DNA of 64,000 nucleotides. Source: Pictodentalium vernedei (taxonomy: Eukaryota > Mollusca > Scaphopoda > Dentaliida > Dentaliidae). Under the pieces are notes generated by a model, which was given only the letters and a program-made list of their open reading frames with translations, was not told the DNA's origin and made no database searches. Both the position numbers and the translations under genes were made by a program. Of the stretch, positions 23,095 to 35,296 are shown in pieces. Position 1 is the first letter of the stretch; each line of letters starts with the position of its first letter. Location: the NCBI GenBank assembly GCA_031216915.1, contig CM062293.1, forward strand, positions 147,134,285 through 147,198,284, given 5' to 3'.

Positions 23095-23745
23095 TTTCTT
23101 GAAATTCGATATACAGAGGATATCTATGCTATTTTCCTGAATATCGGGAATTATCTCATGAGCGTGGACCTAAAAGTTTTATTTTTCACGAGCGCTTATG
23201 TGAGTGAAAAATGATACGTTCAGGTCCACACGAATGAGATAATTCACGACATTCACTACAACAGCATAGATTTTCTTTTTATTATATGCTATGTGACATT
23301 TTACTGCACAATATTCAGCTGAATCCGATTGCAAGGGGTTTCAAGACAATAACAAAAATCTGCTGATCATTCTTTCAAGGCGAAGTTCTAGGCGGTGTCA
23401 TGCGTCGAAGCGTATGGACCTGAAAGAATTATTTTTTACTCATGCAAATGCTCATGAAAAATAAAACTGTCAGGTCCACTCTCATGAGATAATTCCAGGT
23501 ATTCACTAAAATAGCGTAGATTTTCTTTTTATTATATGCTACGTGACATTTTACTGCACAATATTCAGCCCAATTTGATTGCAAACGGTTTCAAGACAAT
23601 AACAAAGATCTGCCAATCGTTCCTTCAAAGCAATGCCATTCACCGCAGCATGACTTCATTTAGGAAGCTACTGAGGGATATTTCTCGATATCCACCAAGT
23701 CGATGGATATCAATAAATATCCTTTTAGATAATTTGTGATAATTC
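23095..23745. repeat. Two tandem copies of a stem-forming repeat
   Basis: Copy 1 has arms AATTATCTCATGAGCGTGG and CCACACGAATGAGATAATT around 23142-23245. Copy 2 has arms at 23412-23500. Each is followed by the same ~110 bp (AGCATAGATTTTCTTTTTATT, GACATTTTACTGCACAATATTC, GGTTTCAAGACAATAAC), at 23260 and 23510. GATATC-rich sequences lie at both outer edges. No coding potential. Confidence 0.7.
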
Positions 23746-23930
23746 ACAGGCTAGAAAACTCTCTCAAGAGTACTCCATCAAACTCATTTAGGTGTGTGCT
23801 CAACACTGATGACTCAAACTGTGGATTTCAATGAACCAAACAGATAAAAATACTAATCAGTGGTAAGTAACTAGCAGACTTTCCAATCTACTAATCATTT
23901 ACAAGCAAAATCACACAATGGCAACCAAAG

Positions 23931-24171
23931 TTAACCCTTTATCCAACGTAACAGCCAAAAATGGCCAGCGCTATTCACAAAAATAGCCAGTTAATTTTCA
24001 TTCTTTTTTCATTTTTTGTCTCAAAAACATAGCTTATGACCCAACACTGGAGCTTGTTCCAATGATTGATCATAAGATATGTTTTTAACTCAAAAAAGGA
24101 AAAAAAAAATGAGTTATTCAAGAATTTTGTTTCCAAGTGTCGTCTGTCTTTTATGTTCTGTAAAGGGTTGA
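23931..24171. mobile_element. TTAA MITE, CCCTTTA family
   Basis: TTAACCCTTTATCCAACGT on the left, GTAAAGGGTTGA on the right. The central palindrome is eroded (CATAGCTTATGACCC, TTGATCATAAGATATG). Confidence 0.7.
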
Positions 24172-24700
24172 ACAAGATATACCTGATTAAATGCTGTTAT
24201 TCGATGTACAGAGAGCAAATAGGTATGTAAACCAAGAGAATTCAGTACCTGCCAGGGTAATTTATAGACATATTCTTTGTTCGATTAACAGGAGTTTATC
24301 ATATAATCCATTTGCAATTTACAGGGCAAATTTTGTACAGAAGGTATGGTAAATGGTTGGGTGTTTGTAAGCTATATTCAATTATTCTAATAAGAAATAT
24401 TCACTGTATTAATCTGGGAGCAAACTAGGGTTTTATTTACACTATGGCATACAAAAGGTTTGACACCACCAATACATCAGTACCAGTGATAGATAGGAAA
24501 AAAGCCAGTTGTAAAGTTTTGAATTCCTCGCATTTAGGTGCTATGAGGAATAACCCTCCCCAAAACTTGATTTACTTTCACTTCTGCCTACATCACTAAA
24601 TGTTGGCCAAACGACCGCCACAACCTTTCCAAATCATAACCATGTACATCACGAAGTTGTGGCTATCATTCAGCCCAAAAATCAGCGGTGCATGCATAAG
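24172..24700. other. Gene-free stretch
   Basis: No recognised feature up to the Tc1 terminal repeat. Confidence 0.4.
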
Positions 24701-24702
24701 TA

Positions 24703-26286
24703 TACTACTGAAAGTTTGCTAAGCACCACATATTTGACACATCATTGTGAAATTTTTCTGTGACACATTTGCGATATTTTGGGTGGATATGAGTGAGGAA
24801 TGTATTGAGATGGTCCCCAGTGTTTACATTAGCTCTTTTGACAGACAGAAGTTTCGTGACAGTCATGGAAAGCATGTACCCCTTGATTTCCATGATGTTT
24901 TCGTGTACTGTCTTCATGTACATGAGATGTGTAGGATATTCAGTCTTCATTTCAACACAAACCCTTGTGATTTAATGATTGAATATGGTGAATGCAAATG
25001 TAAGAAGACATTTGTCTGAAGCAGAAATGTGGTGGGCTGTAGGGATGGGGGAACAAGGGGCTACCTATCGTCAGGTTGGTGAAGCCCTTGGTGTGCACCA
25101 TACGGTGATCACCAGAGCCTGGGCAAGATTTCAGCAGTATGGCACACCAGTCAGATGACATGGTGGTGGCAGAGACAGGGCATCGTCTGCAGCTGAAGAC
25201 CTGTTTTTGATAATCCAGGCCTGTGGGAACTGCTTTGACACAGCAACCAGTTTCGCAGTGACCTTCAGAATGCATCCAGGGTAAATGTTTTGACGCAGAC
25301 TATCCGGGCAAGGTTACACGAAGGTGGAGTCCAATCGAGAAGACCATGTATTCGCATTCAGCTGTCCCAGAACCACCGCCAGGCATGATATGAATTGGCC
25401 ATGGATCACGTTGGATGGATGGACCAGAGAAGATTGACGACCTGTCCTTTTTACAGATGAATCAAGGTACTGCCTAGACAACACAGATAGGCGTTCTAGG
25501 GTATGGAAAAGACCAGGAGAGCGATTCCATCCAGCCCACATTGCTGAGCATGACCACTATGGCGGAGGGTCAATAATGGTCTGTGGCAGCATCAGCTGGG
25601 ATGGAGGTACAGAGCTCTGTGTCCTTGACTGTGGTACATTGACTACGCAGTGGTATATTGATGAGATCCTGGATGCCCACGACAGATTGTATGCAGGTGC
25701 AGTGGGTGATAGATTCATTCTGATGGACGATAATGCCCATCCTCATGTTGCCCATGCTGTCCAGGAGTACCGACAGAGGGAGAAGATTGAGCGTATGGAC
25801 TGGCCAGCAAGATACCCTGACCTCAATCCAATCGAACGTGTTTGGAATGAGTTGCAGCATGCAATTTCAGTCCGTCCAGTCCAACCAAGAAGTGTCTAGG
25901 AGGTTGGTGCCATGCTGGTCCAAGAATGGAACAATATCCCACAAAGGACCATCTGTAACCTGAATGGGAGCATGAGAAGGCGTTGTCGAGCTGTAATGAA
26001 CAATAATGGGTCTCAATTCCTCGATATTGAACCCATATCAGTTCGCTCCATCAACTTTTTGACAAATTTGCAAAATTTCCTCTTTTACCAATAATATTCA
26101 ATTTCCATGGTTATCGTATTCAAAAGCTAAAAAAATAATGTCAAACACAAACAAAATCTCAATTTCTGTGCTTAAATCATTAAAGATATAATTAAATATA
26201 AAATATATACACTTTTCATAATATTTCAACTAAAACATAAAATAGGTAGTTGGATATACTTGGTGCTTAACAAACTTTGAGTAGTA
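24703..26286 (+). mobile_element. Tc1/mariner-family DNA transposon
   Basis: The terminal inverted repeats are TACTACTGAAAGTTTGC with TAAGCACCA at the left and TGGTGCTTAACAAACTTTG with AGTAGTA at the right. TA lies on both sides, the usual Tc1 target. Total length is near 1.58 kb, normal for the family. It encloses one decayed transposase. The right end lies next to a pearl-like element. Confidence 0.9.
25023..26094 (+). pseudogene. Tc1-type transposase, decayed
   Basis: It would cut and join the element ends using a DDE active site. The N-terminal helix-turn-helix region is visible as EQGATYRQVGEALGVH. The catalytic motifs are intact: LFTDESRYC (first Asp, 25456), LMDDNAHPHVA (second Asp, 25729) and YPDLNPIERVWNEL (Glu, 25834). 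There are exactly 34 residues between the last two, the Tc1 DD34E spacing. The frame is broken: an in-frame TGA near 25156, where an arginine codon would fit, at least one change of frame between about 25220 and 25450, and a stop at 25898. The element cannot move by itself now. Confidence 0.88.
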
Positions 26287-26289
26287 TAT

Positions 26290-27884
26290 AAACAAGAGGC
26301 CCATGGGGCCTTAGGGCACTCACCTGACATGGTAGTCTAAATATCAAACCAGGGACTTGACTTGAATAAACTGCATACACCCCTCCTAAGAAAAGCATAT
26401 ACCAACTAGATGAAGCGATTGTGCCCACACAATACACAGGATTTTCCTTCTATTTTCAGTTTCTGCACTTTTATGTCCCAAAATTGAGATAAACGCATAA
26501 AAACAGATTTTTTTTTTTATTCTTGTTCGGAAATTTTCGAAGTCCCAAACAAAATATTTTCAGACTAAAATTTTTTTCTTTTTAAAATTGACCAAAATGC
26601 ATAAAAAACAAAAAAAACTCATTTCCCGATTTTGGTACAAAATTTTCCAAGTCCCACCTGGACCCCAAACTTTCAGTGAAAAAAAAAAAAAATTTTTTTT
26701 GTCTTAAAATTGACCAAAATGCATAAAAAAAAAAAAAAAAATTCATTTCCGGATTTTGGTCCAAAATTTTCGAAGTCCCACCTGGACCCCAAATTTTCAG
26801 TGTAAAAAAAAAAAAAATTTTTTTTGTTTTAAAATTGACCAAAACGCATAAAAAAACAAAAAAACTAATTTCTGGATTTTGGTCCAAAATTTCTAAGTCT
26901 GGACCGGAACCCCAAATTTTCAGCCTAAATATGAACCAGGGATTCGGCTTGAACAAACTAGAATCTCACCTCCCTAAGCATGCTGCATACCAAATATCAA
27001 AAGATTCCTATTGGTAGATCCGAAGAAGAAGATTTTTAAAGAACATTCCTCAAACTGCACTAATTTATACATTTGGGCTCCCATAGAGAGCCCAAATATG
27101 GACCCAGGGAATTGATTTCAATAAACATGTGAAACAATCTTCCAAAGATGTTATATGTGCAAAGTAGTGTTAAATGTTTTTCCCATTATCCACAGTGTTA
27201 AAAAATACTGACTCAGCACTTTTTCAAAGTCCCAAAAAAGTGCCCCATGATAAAACCGATAGCAATTTTTTTTTACCATTCCATTCTGTTGGTCCTAAGG
27301 AAGCTTCACCTCAAATAAGAATTCTCAGTGCTGTGTAGTTTTGGAGATATGGGCGTTTTAATTTTTTTCTATTTTTAGCTCCTGCAGTTCCCATGGGGCA
27401 ATGGGAAAAAAAAATTGGGCATAAATTAAGTACTTATGACTCAATAAGCCCTCAAATCAAATTTAGTTCAAATCTGCCTCTCGGTTTGGAAAATAGAAAT
27501 TTTGGGCTTGGCGAAAATTCTTGCCTCTCCCAGAACAAAGGTAAATATTGCCCGTCAAACTTCTCTTGAACAAACTTGAGTCTACCCCTTAAATGGAAGC
27601 TGCATACCAAATATCAAATCTCTGCTATGGATAGTTAATGAGAAGAAGATTTTAAAAAAATGTTGGTGCATTTTGGACCCCCCCCCCCCCCTCCTCCTCA
27701 ATATGAGCAGAAACCCAATTTGAAGAAAAACCCAAATGCCCCTATATAACCGCTACTCATGTGAATTTTCATTGAACTGAAGCCAGTGGCTTGGGAGAAA
27801 ATGACGTAAACACTACCTTCACAACATACGACAGACAAAAAGTGATCAGAATAGCTCACCCTGACTTTCAGTCAGGTGAGCTAA
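26290..27884 (+). mobile_element. Pearl-like element, family P2, copy 3
   Basis: AAACAAGAGGCCCATGGGGC hairpin, then CACTCACCTGACATGG; right end AGCTCACCCTGACTTTCAG and TCAGGTGAGCTAA. Between 26540 and 26930 are four units of ~110 bp (AAAATTGACCAAAATGC, CCGGATTTTGGTCC, CCCAAATTTTCAG) rich in A and T runs. Copy 4 at 38158 shares this plan. Confidence 0.75.
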
Positions 27885-28483
27885 CAAGAGGTGTGCATCG
27901 TAGATGCAGACATCAAGTTGAGGTGGCAATCAGAGGTGTTGCATGTCCATAACCCAGTTATCAATCACATGCTGGTTGTCAAATCTGGAACCTCTGTTCA
28001 AGTTACAATGTTTCGAATTCATAAAAATTAATTAAGGCCCATAACTCTATAATGAAAAATTGGGCCAGGCCAGTTATCAAACCTGCTTGAGATACTACTG
28101 CAAAAGACCTCCATGGCAAATATTAGTCAAATCAGAAAACGTTTTTCAAGTTATTGCCCTAACGAGTGCAAAATTCGTAAAAACTGACTAATTAAGGCTC
28201 ATAACTTTGTGACAAGTTATGGATCAGACCAGGCCAGGACAGTATTCGAACTAGCTTGAGATATTATGGCAAAAGACCTGTATGGCAAATATTAGTCAAA
28301 CCGGAGAACGTTTGTTCAAGTTACTGCTGGGATGATGAGCTCAAAATTTGTAAAAATTGACTATTAAGGCCCATAACTCTGTAACGAAAAATCAGACTGG
28401 GCCAATTTTTGAACTCACTTGAGATATTATTGCAAAAGACCTGTATGGCAATTAGTCAAATCGGAGAATAATTGTTCAAGTTT

Positions 28484-29044
28484 CAAAACCAAAGACTTAC
28501 ACTTTCAGTGGTCTATGGCCCCAATGATGATAACCCAATCTTTTTTGATAACCTCTTCAACCAAATTGAGAACATCGGAAACGGCTCAGTTCTGGTCGGA
28601 GGCGATTGGAATGTACCCCAAAACTATAACCTTGACACATTAAACTACGTACACAAAAATAACGTAAAGGCAAACGAAAAGATTCACCGGCTAATGGAAA
28701 AATTCGACTTATGTGATGTTTGGAGGATGGAGAACACAAATCTAAGGTGATATACATGGAAAGGCCCCAATAATAAAATGGCGAGATTAGACTATTTTCT
28801 CCTGTCCACAGATTTACAAATTTTTCACAAAACGTCAGACATTCACATATGCTACAGATCTGATCACAACCCTATAGCCATAACCTTGTCCTTCATCAGT
28901 CAACCAAGAGGAAGAGGCTTCTGGAAATTCAACAACAGTCTTTTGAACGACCCAGAATATATATCAGCAGTAAAATCCATAATTGCAGAGACAGCTCGTC
29001 AGTACTCCACTCCAAATAATAATAATATTAATAATAATAATAAC

Positions 29045-29110
<66 letters not shown>

Positions 29111-32029
29111 TGTCAACAATCATTCACTATTGATGACCAGCTGTTTTGGGAAACTTTAAAATTAATGATTAGAGGAAAAACCATTGAATACTCGGCCCAG
29201 GTAAAGCGCAGAACTGACAAACATTTGGCGAAAATTGAGGAGAAACTAGAGGTATTAAATTCCCGACTGGACGATGGCGATTTGTCTGTAAGTCCCGAAA
29301 TTGAGTCTCTCGAAACTGAATTCCAAACTATCAGAAACAAAAAAATTAATGGTATAATTCTAAGAGCAAAAGCAAAATGGAAAGTAGAAGGAGAAAAACC
29401 AACTAAATATTTTTGTAACCTAGAGAAAAGACATTGCACAGAAAAAATAATACCAAAACTGGTGACTTCTAACGGTAATACGACGGAAAATTTATCTGAA
29501 ATATTAAACGAACAAAAGTTGTTCTTTGAAAGCCTGTACTCCACTAAACTAAACCCAGCAAATGTTTCAATAGACAATAACCCATTTTTTGATGATACTA
29601 ATCCATTTTTACAGTTTTTAGATCAAGAGGAAAGTAATTCATTGGAGGGTCTTCTAACAAGCTCCGAATGTTTAAGAGCCTTGAAACCAATGAAAAATAA
29701 TAAAACGCCTGGGTCCGACGGTTTTACTGTAGAGTTTTATAAATTCTTTTGGAAAGATATTGGTACATTCCTGATCAATTCTCTGAATTACGGATATGCC
29801 GTTAAACAGCTGTCTAAACCACAACGAACTGGTATTATTACCTGCATTCCAAAGCAAAATAAACCCAAGGAATTTATAAAAAATTGGCGACCTATCTCAC
29901 TTATCAATGTTGACACAAAAATTGCTTCAACGGCTATTGCAAATCGAATTAAAACGGTCTTACCAAAACTAATTTCAGAAACTCAGCTTGGGTTCATGAA
30001 AGGAAGATACATCGGAGAGTCTACTAGACTTACATTTGACCTGATAGAAAAATGTGAGAAAGAAAATATTGCTGCAACTCTTGTTTTGTTAGATTTCGAA
30101 AAAGCCTTTGACTCTCTTGAATGGTCCTTCATAGAAAAAACATTGAAGCTCCTTAATTTCGGACCTTCTATTATAAACTGGTTTAATACTTTCTATCGCA
30201 ACATTTTCAGTTGCATCTTAAATAACGGGCACTGTTCAGAAAAGTTTAACCTACAGAGAGGAGTACGGCAAGGTGATCCACTCTCCCCTTATCTTTTTAT
30301 TTTAAGTGTAGAAATATTAAGTGCCGCACTTAAATACAACCCCGATATTGATGGTATTAAAATAAACAACTCGGAATATCTCATAAGTCAGTACGCAGAT
30401 GATTCAACGTTATTTTTGAGTGATGATGGGCATTCGTTGAACACAGCCTTGGAAGCTGTGGATTCTTTCGCTGAACAGTCAGGCCTAAAAGTAAATTTTG
30501 AGAAAACACAGGTTATATGGATTGGGTCGAAACAGGGGTCAAGTGAAAAGGTAGCTACAAATCGTAATGTTCAGTGGAACAATAATGGTAAATTTACTAT
30601 CCTAGGTATCATGTATGATCTGTTCAGTGAGAACTACATAATGAATAATTACGTCGAAAAAATGAAAAAAATGGAAAAACTTCTGAATGACTGGTCTTTT
30701 AGAAACCTTAGTCTAATTGGAAAAAATACTGTTGTAAAAACACTGGCCCTTCCAATACTGATACACTGTCTATCGGTTCTCCCAAATCCACCTGACAGTA
30801 TGTTGAATTCTATACAATCGCGTTTATTTCAATACCTGTGGGCCGGGAAGCGTGAAAAGATCAAACGTAATGTTCTTATTAACGAAACGGACGGCGGGGG
30901 TCTTAAATTTCCTAACATTCGGTCATACAGTTATTCTTTAAAAATGGTTTGGATTAAGAAATTAATGGATCCCGGCATAATAGCACCTTGGAAAACTCTT
31001 ATTTTGGACAACTTCGAAAAATTTGGAGGTTACAAAACTTGGTTTTTACACAAAGAGGGATTAACAAAGGTTGGGGAGCACTCAAACAGTTTTTGGAAAA
31101 ATGTCCTTAACGCCTGGGCTCATTTAGATAACAAATCTTCAACTGTACCTGAAAATTTTTTTTCTCAACCTATTTTCTACAACAAAAATATAAAAATTAA
31201 CAACAAACTATTTTTCAATCAAAGATGGTGCGACAGAGGTATATTTTTTCTTAACGACCTCTTGAGTGAGAGCGGGGGCTTTCTGACTTTTGAAGCCTTC
31301 TCTGCAAAATTTGATATCAAAACTCCCTTCACTGTCTTCCAAGGGTTACGAAAGGCGATTTCAAAACGATGGCAAAATGAAATAAACAGTAAAAAAAAAT
31401 CCGACTTTATTATAAGTCCGTTGATAGAAAAATTAAAAGTAACAAAAACCGTAAACAAAACTTTTTACCCATTATTCCTGCAGCATGCGGCCTCGTACCC
31501 AGCTCAGTCTCAGAAGAAATGGAACGAGCGTTTGCATCTCAGTCTCGATTGCGATGCTTGAAGACCGATATACAAGAGTCCGTTTTTAATTACTGATGAC
31601 ACCTATCTCCAAACTTTGCAATATAAAATCATACACGGAGCTTTATTTACGAATGCTCGCCTTTTCAAATGTAAATTATCTGAGACTGAGCTGTGTACGT
31701 TTTGTTCCAACACTAGAGAGACAGTGCAACATTTATTCTTCGAATGTTCAGTGTCAAAGACAATCCTGTTACAACTTGCACATATATTGCATATGAATGT
31801 ATATAATACACATGAATGTACCCTCACCTTAGTAATTCTTATATTTAAAAAGTTCATTTATTCTTGCAAAGTGAGAAAATGTCAGCCTAGCTTCCACAGA
31901 TTCGTCGAAATACTCCGGCAATACCATGACATCGAGCTATACTCCCGTCACCTATACTCTAACAAAAAAAACGACCAAATAAATACCAAGTGGGAATCTC
32001 TAAAAGCCCTATTTTATCCTCCGACTTAA
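28484..32029 (+). pseudogene. LINE ORF2: endonuclease (partial) and reverse transcriptase
   Basis: It encodes the C-terminal half of an APE-type endonuclease (GGDWN, ARLDYFLLS, YRSDHNPIA), then reverse transcriptase and a C-terminal knuckle. RT motifs, numbered from the Met at 28778: TPGSDGF, NWRPISLINVD, LLDFEKAFDSLEW (Asp439), GVRQGDPLSPYLF, QYADDSTLF (Asp541-Asp542). The C terminus has CTFC followed by H and C, a CX2CX8HX4C knuckle. All parts are in one frame and are interrupted only by TGA at 28748-28750 and TGA at 31559-31561; at the first an arginine CGA would fit. Residues 80-111 are an asparagine run from an AAT microsatellite, not part of the family plan. The NWRPISL and QYADD forms suggest the Tx1/L1 group. 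Confidence 0.92.
29015..29110 (+). repeat. AAT microsatellite coding poly-Asn
   Basis: About 32 AAT-type codons in frame with the LINE ORF, with one ATT and one AAC. It falls between the endonuclease and RT domains, in a linker. Confidence 0.95.
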
Positions 32030-32294
32030 CACCACACATCTCCTGGACAATAGCCCTCGATCTCCTGGACAATAGCCCTCGACGTTTTTGTTTTGCTTTT
32101 TTTTCTCTCCATTCTCATGAGAAGGCTACATGCAACACAAGTCGGATAAAACAATAACAATTTTATTTCTGTGCATCGATTAAACTTAGAGTAGAAAAAG
32201 TTATATATTATATTCTGTATAAAATGGAATTCAATGTACACTCAGAATATATGTATAGATATATGTTTATCACTTTTATCTGAATAAAAAAATT
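32030..32294 (+). other. LINE 3' UTR
   Basis: AT-rich, with a 22-bp tandem duplication of ATCTCCTGGACAATAGCC at 32038-32081, and an AATAAA signal at 32282 ahead of the poly(A) tract. Confidence 0.7.
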
Positions 32295-32625
32295 GAAAAA
32301 AAAAAAAAAAAAAAAAAAATTGTTCAAGTTATTGCACTAACAGTGCAAGGACGCCAGGACAACCGGATGCTCGCCCGCCCTGATGCACACCGACTGTCGT
32401 CAAACCATAGGTCTTGGTTGTTATCACAACTCGACCAAGAAAACAAATTTTGGGTTTTTTTAGGGGGTCATAGCCCCTAAAAAGACTTGCCTAGAAATAC
32501 TGCCTAAAAACTGACAAGGTACTTAAAAAACAAGTTTTGAGTTTACCCAAATGATGCATGTTGGGGCACCTGTTCCCTTGCATTAAAAAGTTATCAAAGT
32601 TGGAATTAGGCCCTTAAGGGTTAAT

Positions 32626-33613
32626 CTAATGAAAGTGTCAATGACACTGTAGCTTTACTGGATGGTGTGCAGTGTTTGATGAAAAGGATAATGTTCAATG
32701 TTTATGAAAGGATTATGAAATAAGACAATTATTTGTGATAATTGAGAAAATGTTATTTTCTGTTCCCTATGTGCTATTTTTTCAATAAGAATAATTTGAG
32801 GTGTAGACTGTTCTAAAGAACTGAGGCCTGGGTTAATGTGGCCCTCACAGTTAATGTATGTCAACCAAAGTTTCCAAGTTGCACTAAAATCATTCCAAAA
32901 AGAGTCATCCTAACAAGTTACAACAAAATCCTTTCATAAATATAACTTGTACACTTTGCTAAAGGAATCTAGTCATGTGACGGTTCGGCAGTCACAGCTG
33001 ACCGATCATGACCAATATAGGAGAGTCCCATCTACATATCATACGAAGTTATCCGACCAAGTTACAATGAAATCCCTTCATAAAAACAACCTGTAGACAG
33101 TGCTAAAGGAATCTAGGTCATGTGACCAGGCAGCAGTAACGGCTGATTGATCGTGGCCAAAATACGACAGTCTCATTTAGACATCATACCTATTTATCCT
33201 TCCAAGTTACAATAAAATCGCTTCATAAATATTCGGGTTTCAAGCTTGTGTACCTGTCACAGTCGACCGATCGTGACCAAAAGTGGACATTCTCATCTAG
33301 ATATTATATACAGTCATTCTACTAAATTACAATGAAATCCCTACATTAATACAACCTGTAGACTGTGCTAAAGGTTTTCGGGTTTCAGGCTCGCGTAGTC
33401 GTCACGATTGACCGAACACGACCAAAAGGGGACGTTCTCATCCAGACATGACCTCGAACCTGCATACAAAATTTTGTGATAATCAGACAAGAACTACAGG
33501 GTGTAGCCTGTGCTAAAGAAAATGTGAACAGACTCACAGACTTGACAGACTCACAGAAATTCTGCATGCCTGATGGCAATAGCCAATCTTGACTTTGTCA
33601 AGTTAAGCTGAAA
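32626..33613 (+). mobile_element. Pearl-like element P7, copy 1
   Basis: The left end AATGAAAGTGTCAATGACAC with GTAGCTTTACTGG is the same as in family P1, but the core is different: a ~150-bp unit with CAAGTTACAATGAAATCC, CTTCATAAATA and CCTGTAGACTGTGCTAAAGG. The right end is CAGACTCACAGACTTGACAG then AATCTTGACTTTGTCAAG and TTAAGCTGAAAA. CCCTTAAGGGTTAA just before the start, at about 32609, is a lone right end of the MITE family at 52831. Confidence 0.65.
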
Positions 33614-34723
33614 ATAGGGAATAAAATATTTAAGAGTCAGACTGTTTCCAGGCCATAACAGCATCTGATTCATTTACAAATATGACTGGTGACTTGAGAC
33701 CTTGGCAAAATGTTTTAAACTACTAAATGTTCAATGTTTGCCTCCACCACAGCATATGACCCCTCATTGGAACGAGCTCATAAGCTATTTGCATGCTGTT
33801 TACATTAGCTATGTTTTGGAGGCTAAAATTTGAAAAAATAATAAAATTTGAATGCAATTTTGTAAATATAACGCCGGAAGATATGGCTGCTACATTAGGA
33901 GTAGGGTTAACTAAAAATCATAATCCCTGAACTCAAGAGCTTTTATTGCAAAACACAGAATTCAAGGAAAATGCTGAAAACTCATATACCTGCTGCCACG
34001 AAACTTGGAGAACCTGAGAATACAATTGCATAATTCTCCATGTTTGTCTGGAAATTTATTTAGTTATATATTGGTGTTTAAGGTCACTTACAACATCTTT
34101 GGCTATATCATGACAACATCATAGGTATGAAGACAAGTTTTGTCAATCGTTTATACCTGTGCACCCTACTTTAGATGACTTCCATCATAGGGGTTGGTTA
34201 CCATGGGTCATATTTTACCAGTAAAGCAGAACTTGTTTACCACCATTAACAAGCACTGTTCACTTCTTAGGGTTCCCATAGGGGTTGTCAGCAAATAAAA
34301 ATTTAAGATTAAAATCATTTCCATTAATAAACGAGACTACTTGGCATTGCCAGAGTTAAGTGCTGCATGGATGCTGCAAGATACCTTAATTATTTTGAAA
34401 ATAATAAGTGAGAGAAAAGAATCAAATCAGGGAGAATGTTTAGTTAAAATGAGTTTGGCAAAGTAAAGACGTTGTGTCTGAACTTTGCATAAAAGAAAAG
34501 GGAAAAATTTGATTATCTCTGTTTGATATGACATTAATTCATATCAAAACTGAATGAAGAAATTGTGTTTAAAACACTATGATAGTTCAATTATACAATG
34601 CGCCAAACTTAAATAATTTATGGTTTCCTTACAGTTAATCCAAATCTCACTGCCATAACCAGTTTCAACGACTTAAATTACAAAATTTTAGCCATTTTTA
34701 AATTATAGCTGATAAAAATATTT
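33614..34723. other. Gene-free stretch with decayed MITE and SINE traces
   Basis: At 33755-33912 CATATGACCCCTCATTGGAA, GAGCTCATAAGCTATTT and GTAGGGTTAA are a worn TTAA MITE. At about 34065-34090 ATATATTGGTGTTTAAGGTC is a SINE tail fragment. No gene. Confidence 0.5.
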
Positions 34724-35296
34724 TAACCCTTGAGGGCCTGGACAAGTGTCCTGTATTCCCACCAGGCCCATTGTGAAAAGGTAGCGAAAAATAATAATTT
34801 TTGCTTAACAGCGACTTCAATTTTTTGATTCCTACCTATGTCTGGAACTGGAAGTAAGAACCAAACCATTTTGGCACAGGATATACTAGACAACTCAGAA
34901 AACCTTATTGAAAAACTCCGAACGTGATACATGAAGTTGTTCCAGAGCAGTAGTGAACACAAGCTTCTGTTGTAAAGAGTGTTTCATGAAAAGTTCTGAA
35001 TGTTCATCCCATTATATCTTTTAAACCGGAAGTCGGAACTATGCCATGTTTTGATATTTTCTAAACCTCCTATATACAAATATTTTGCAAAAAATCTGAA
35101 GTTGATATCTAAAGCCACTCTGAAGTAGTAAGAAACAAAAGAATTTTTCATAAAGAACGAAGTCAAATTTTCGATACGTACCGATCTTCGGAACCGGAAG
35201 TCGGATCTGCACCATTTTTTCACAGAATATACTTGACAAATAGGCTAATATGTGGGTAAAATCTGAGCTCAATATGTCAAGCCATTCTGGGGAGTA
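34724..35296. repeat. Tandem repeat with ACCGGAAGTCGGA motif
   Basis: A ~180-bp unit (CCGGAAGTCGGAACTATGCC, TTTTGCAAAAAATCTG, AAAGCCACTCTGAAGTAG) occurs about three times. It continues after the P1 insertion at 37140-37440, where GAATCGGAAGTTGGACCCC appears. TTAACCCTTGAGGGCCTGG at 34724 looks like a MITE left end. Confidence 0.5.

Larger units (their letters stand above)
28483..32318 (+). mobile_element. 5'-truncated LINE, Tx1/L1-like
   Basis: A non-LTR retrotransposon insertion of about 3.84 kb. It has a 3' poly(A) tract (about 32295-32318) just after ATCTGAATAAA. The flanking direct repeat ATTGTTCAAGTT, extendable by one A, lies at 28471-28482 and 32319-32330; neighbouring units of the host repeat show the unoccupied form. 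The left end falls inside the endonuclease domain, so the 5' UTR, ORF1 and the start of ORF2 are missing, as usual for target-primed reverse transcription. Confidence 0.93.
27883..32450 (+). mobile_element. Pearl-like repeat P12, interrupted by a LINE
   Basis: It starts AACAAGAGGTGTGCATCG with a TGCATC/GATGCA hairpin directly at the end of the previous element. A ~150-bp unit (CCCATAACTCTGTAACGAA, GAGATATTATTGCAAAAGACC, TTCAAGTTATTGC) repeats three to four times. The LINE at 28483-32318 sits in the last unit. The remainder at 32319-32450 contains AAGGACGCCAGGACAACC. The right end is not sharply defined. Confidence 0.55.

Noticed and set aside
24747-25019. Plus-strand frame of 90 residues at the start of the Tc1 element
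   Set aside because: It lies in the region between the terminal repeat and the transposase and lacks transposase motifs.
26582-26956. Minus-strand frame of 124 residues rich in Phe
   Set aside because: Produced by A/T homopolymers and the 110-bp subunits of a P2 element.
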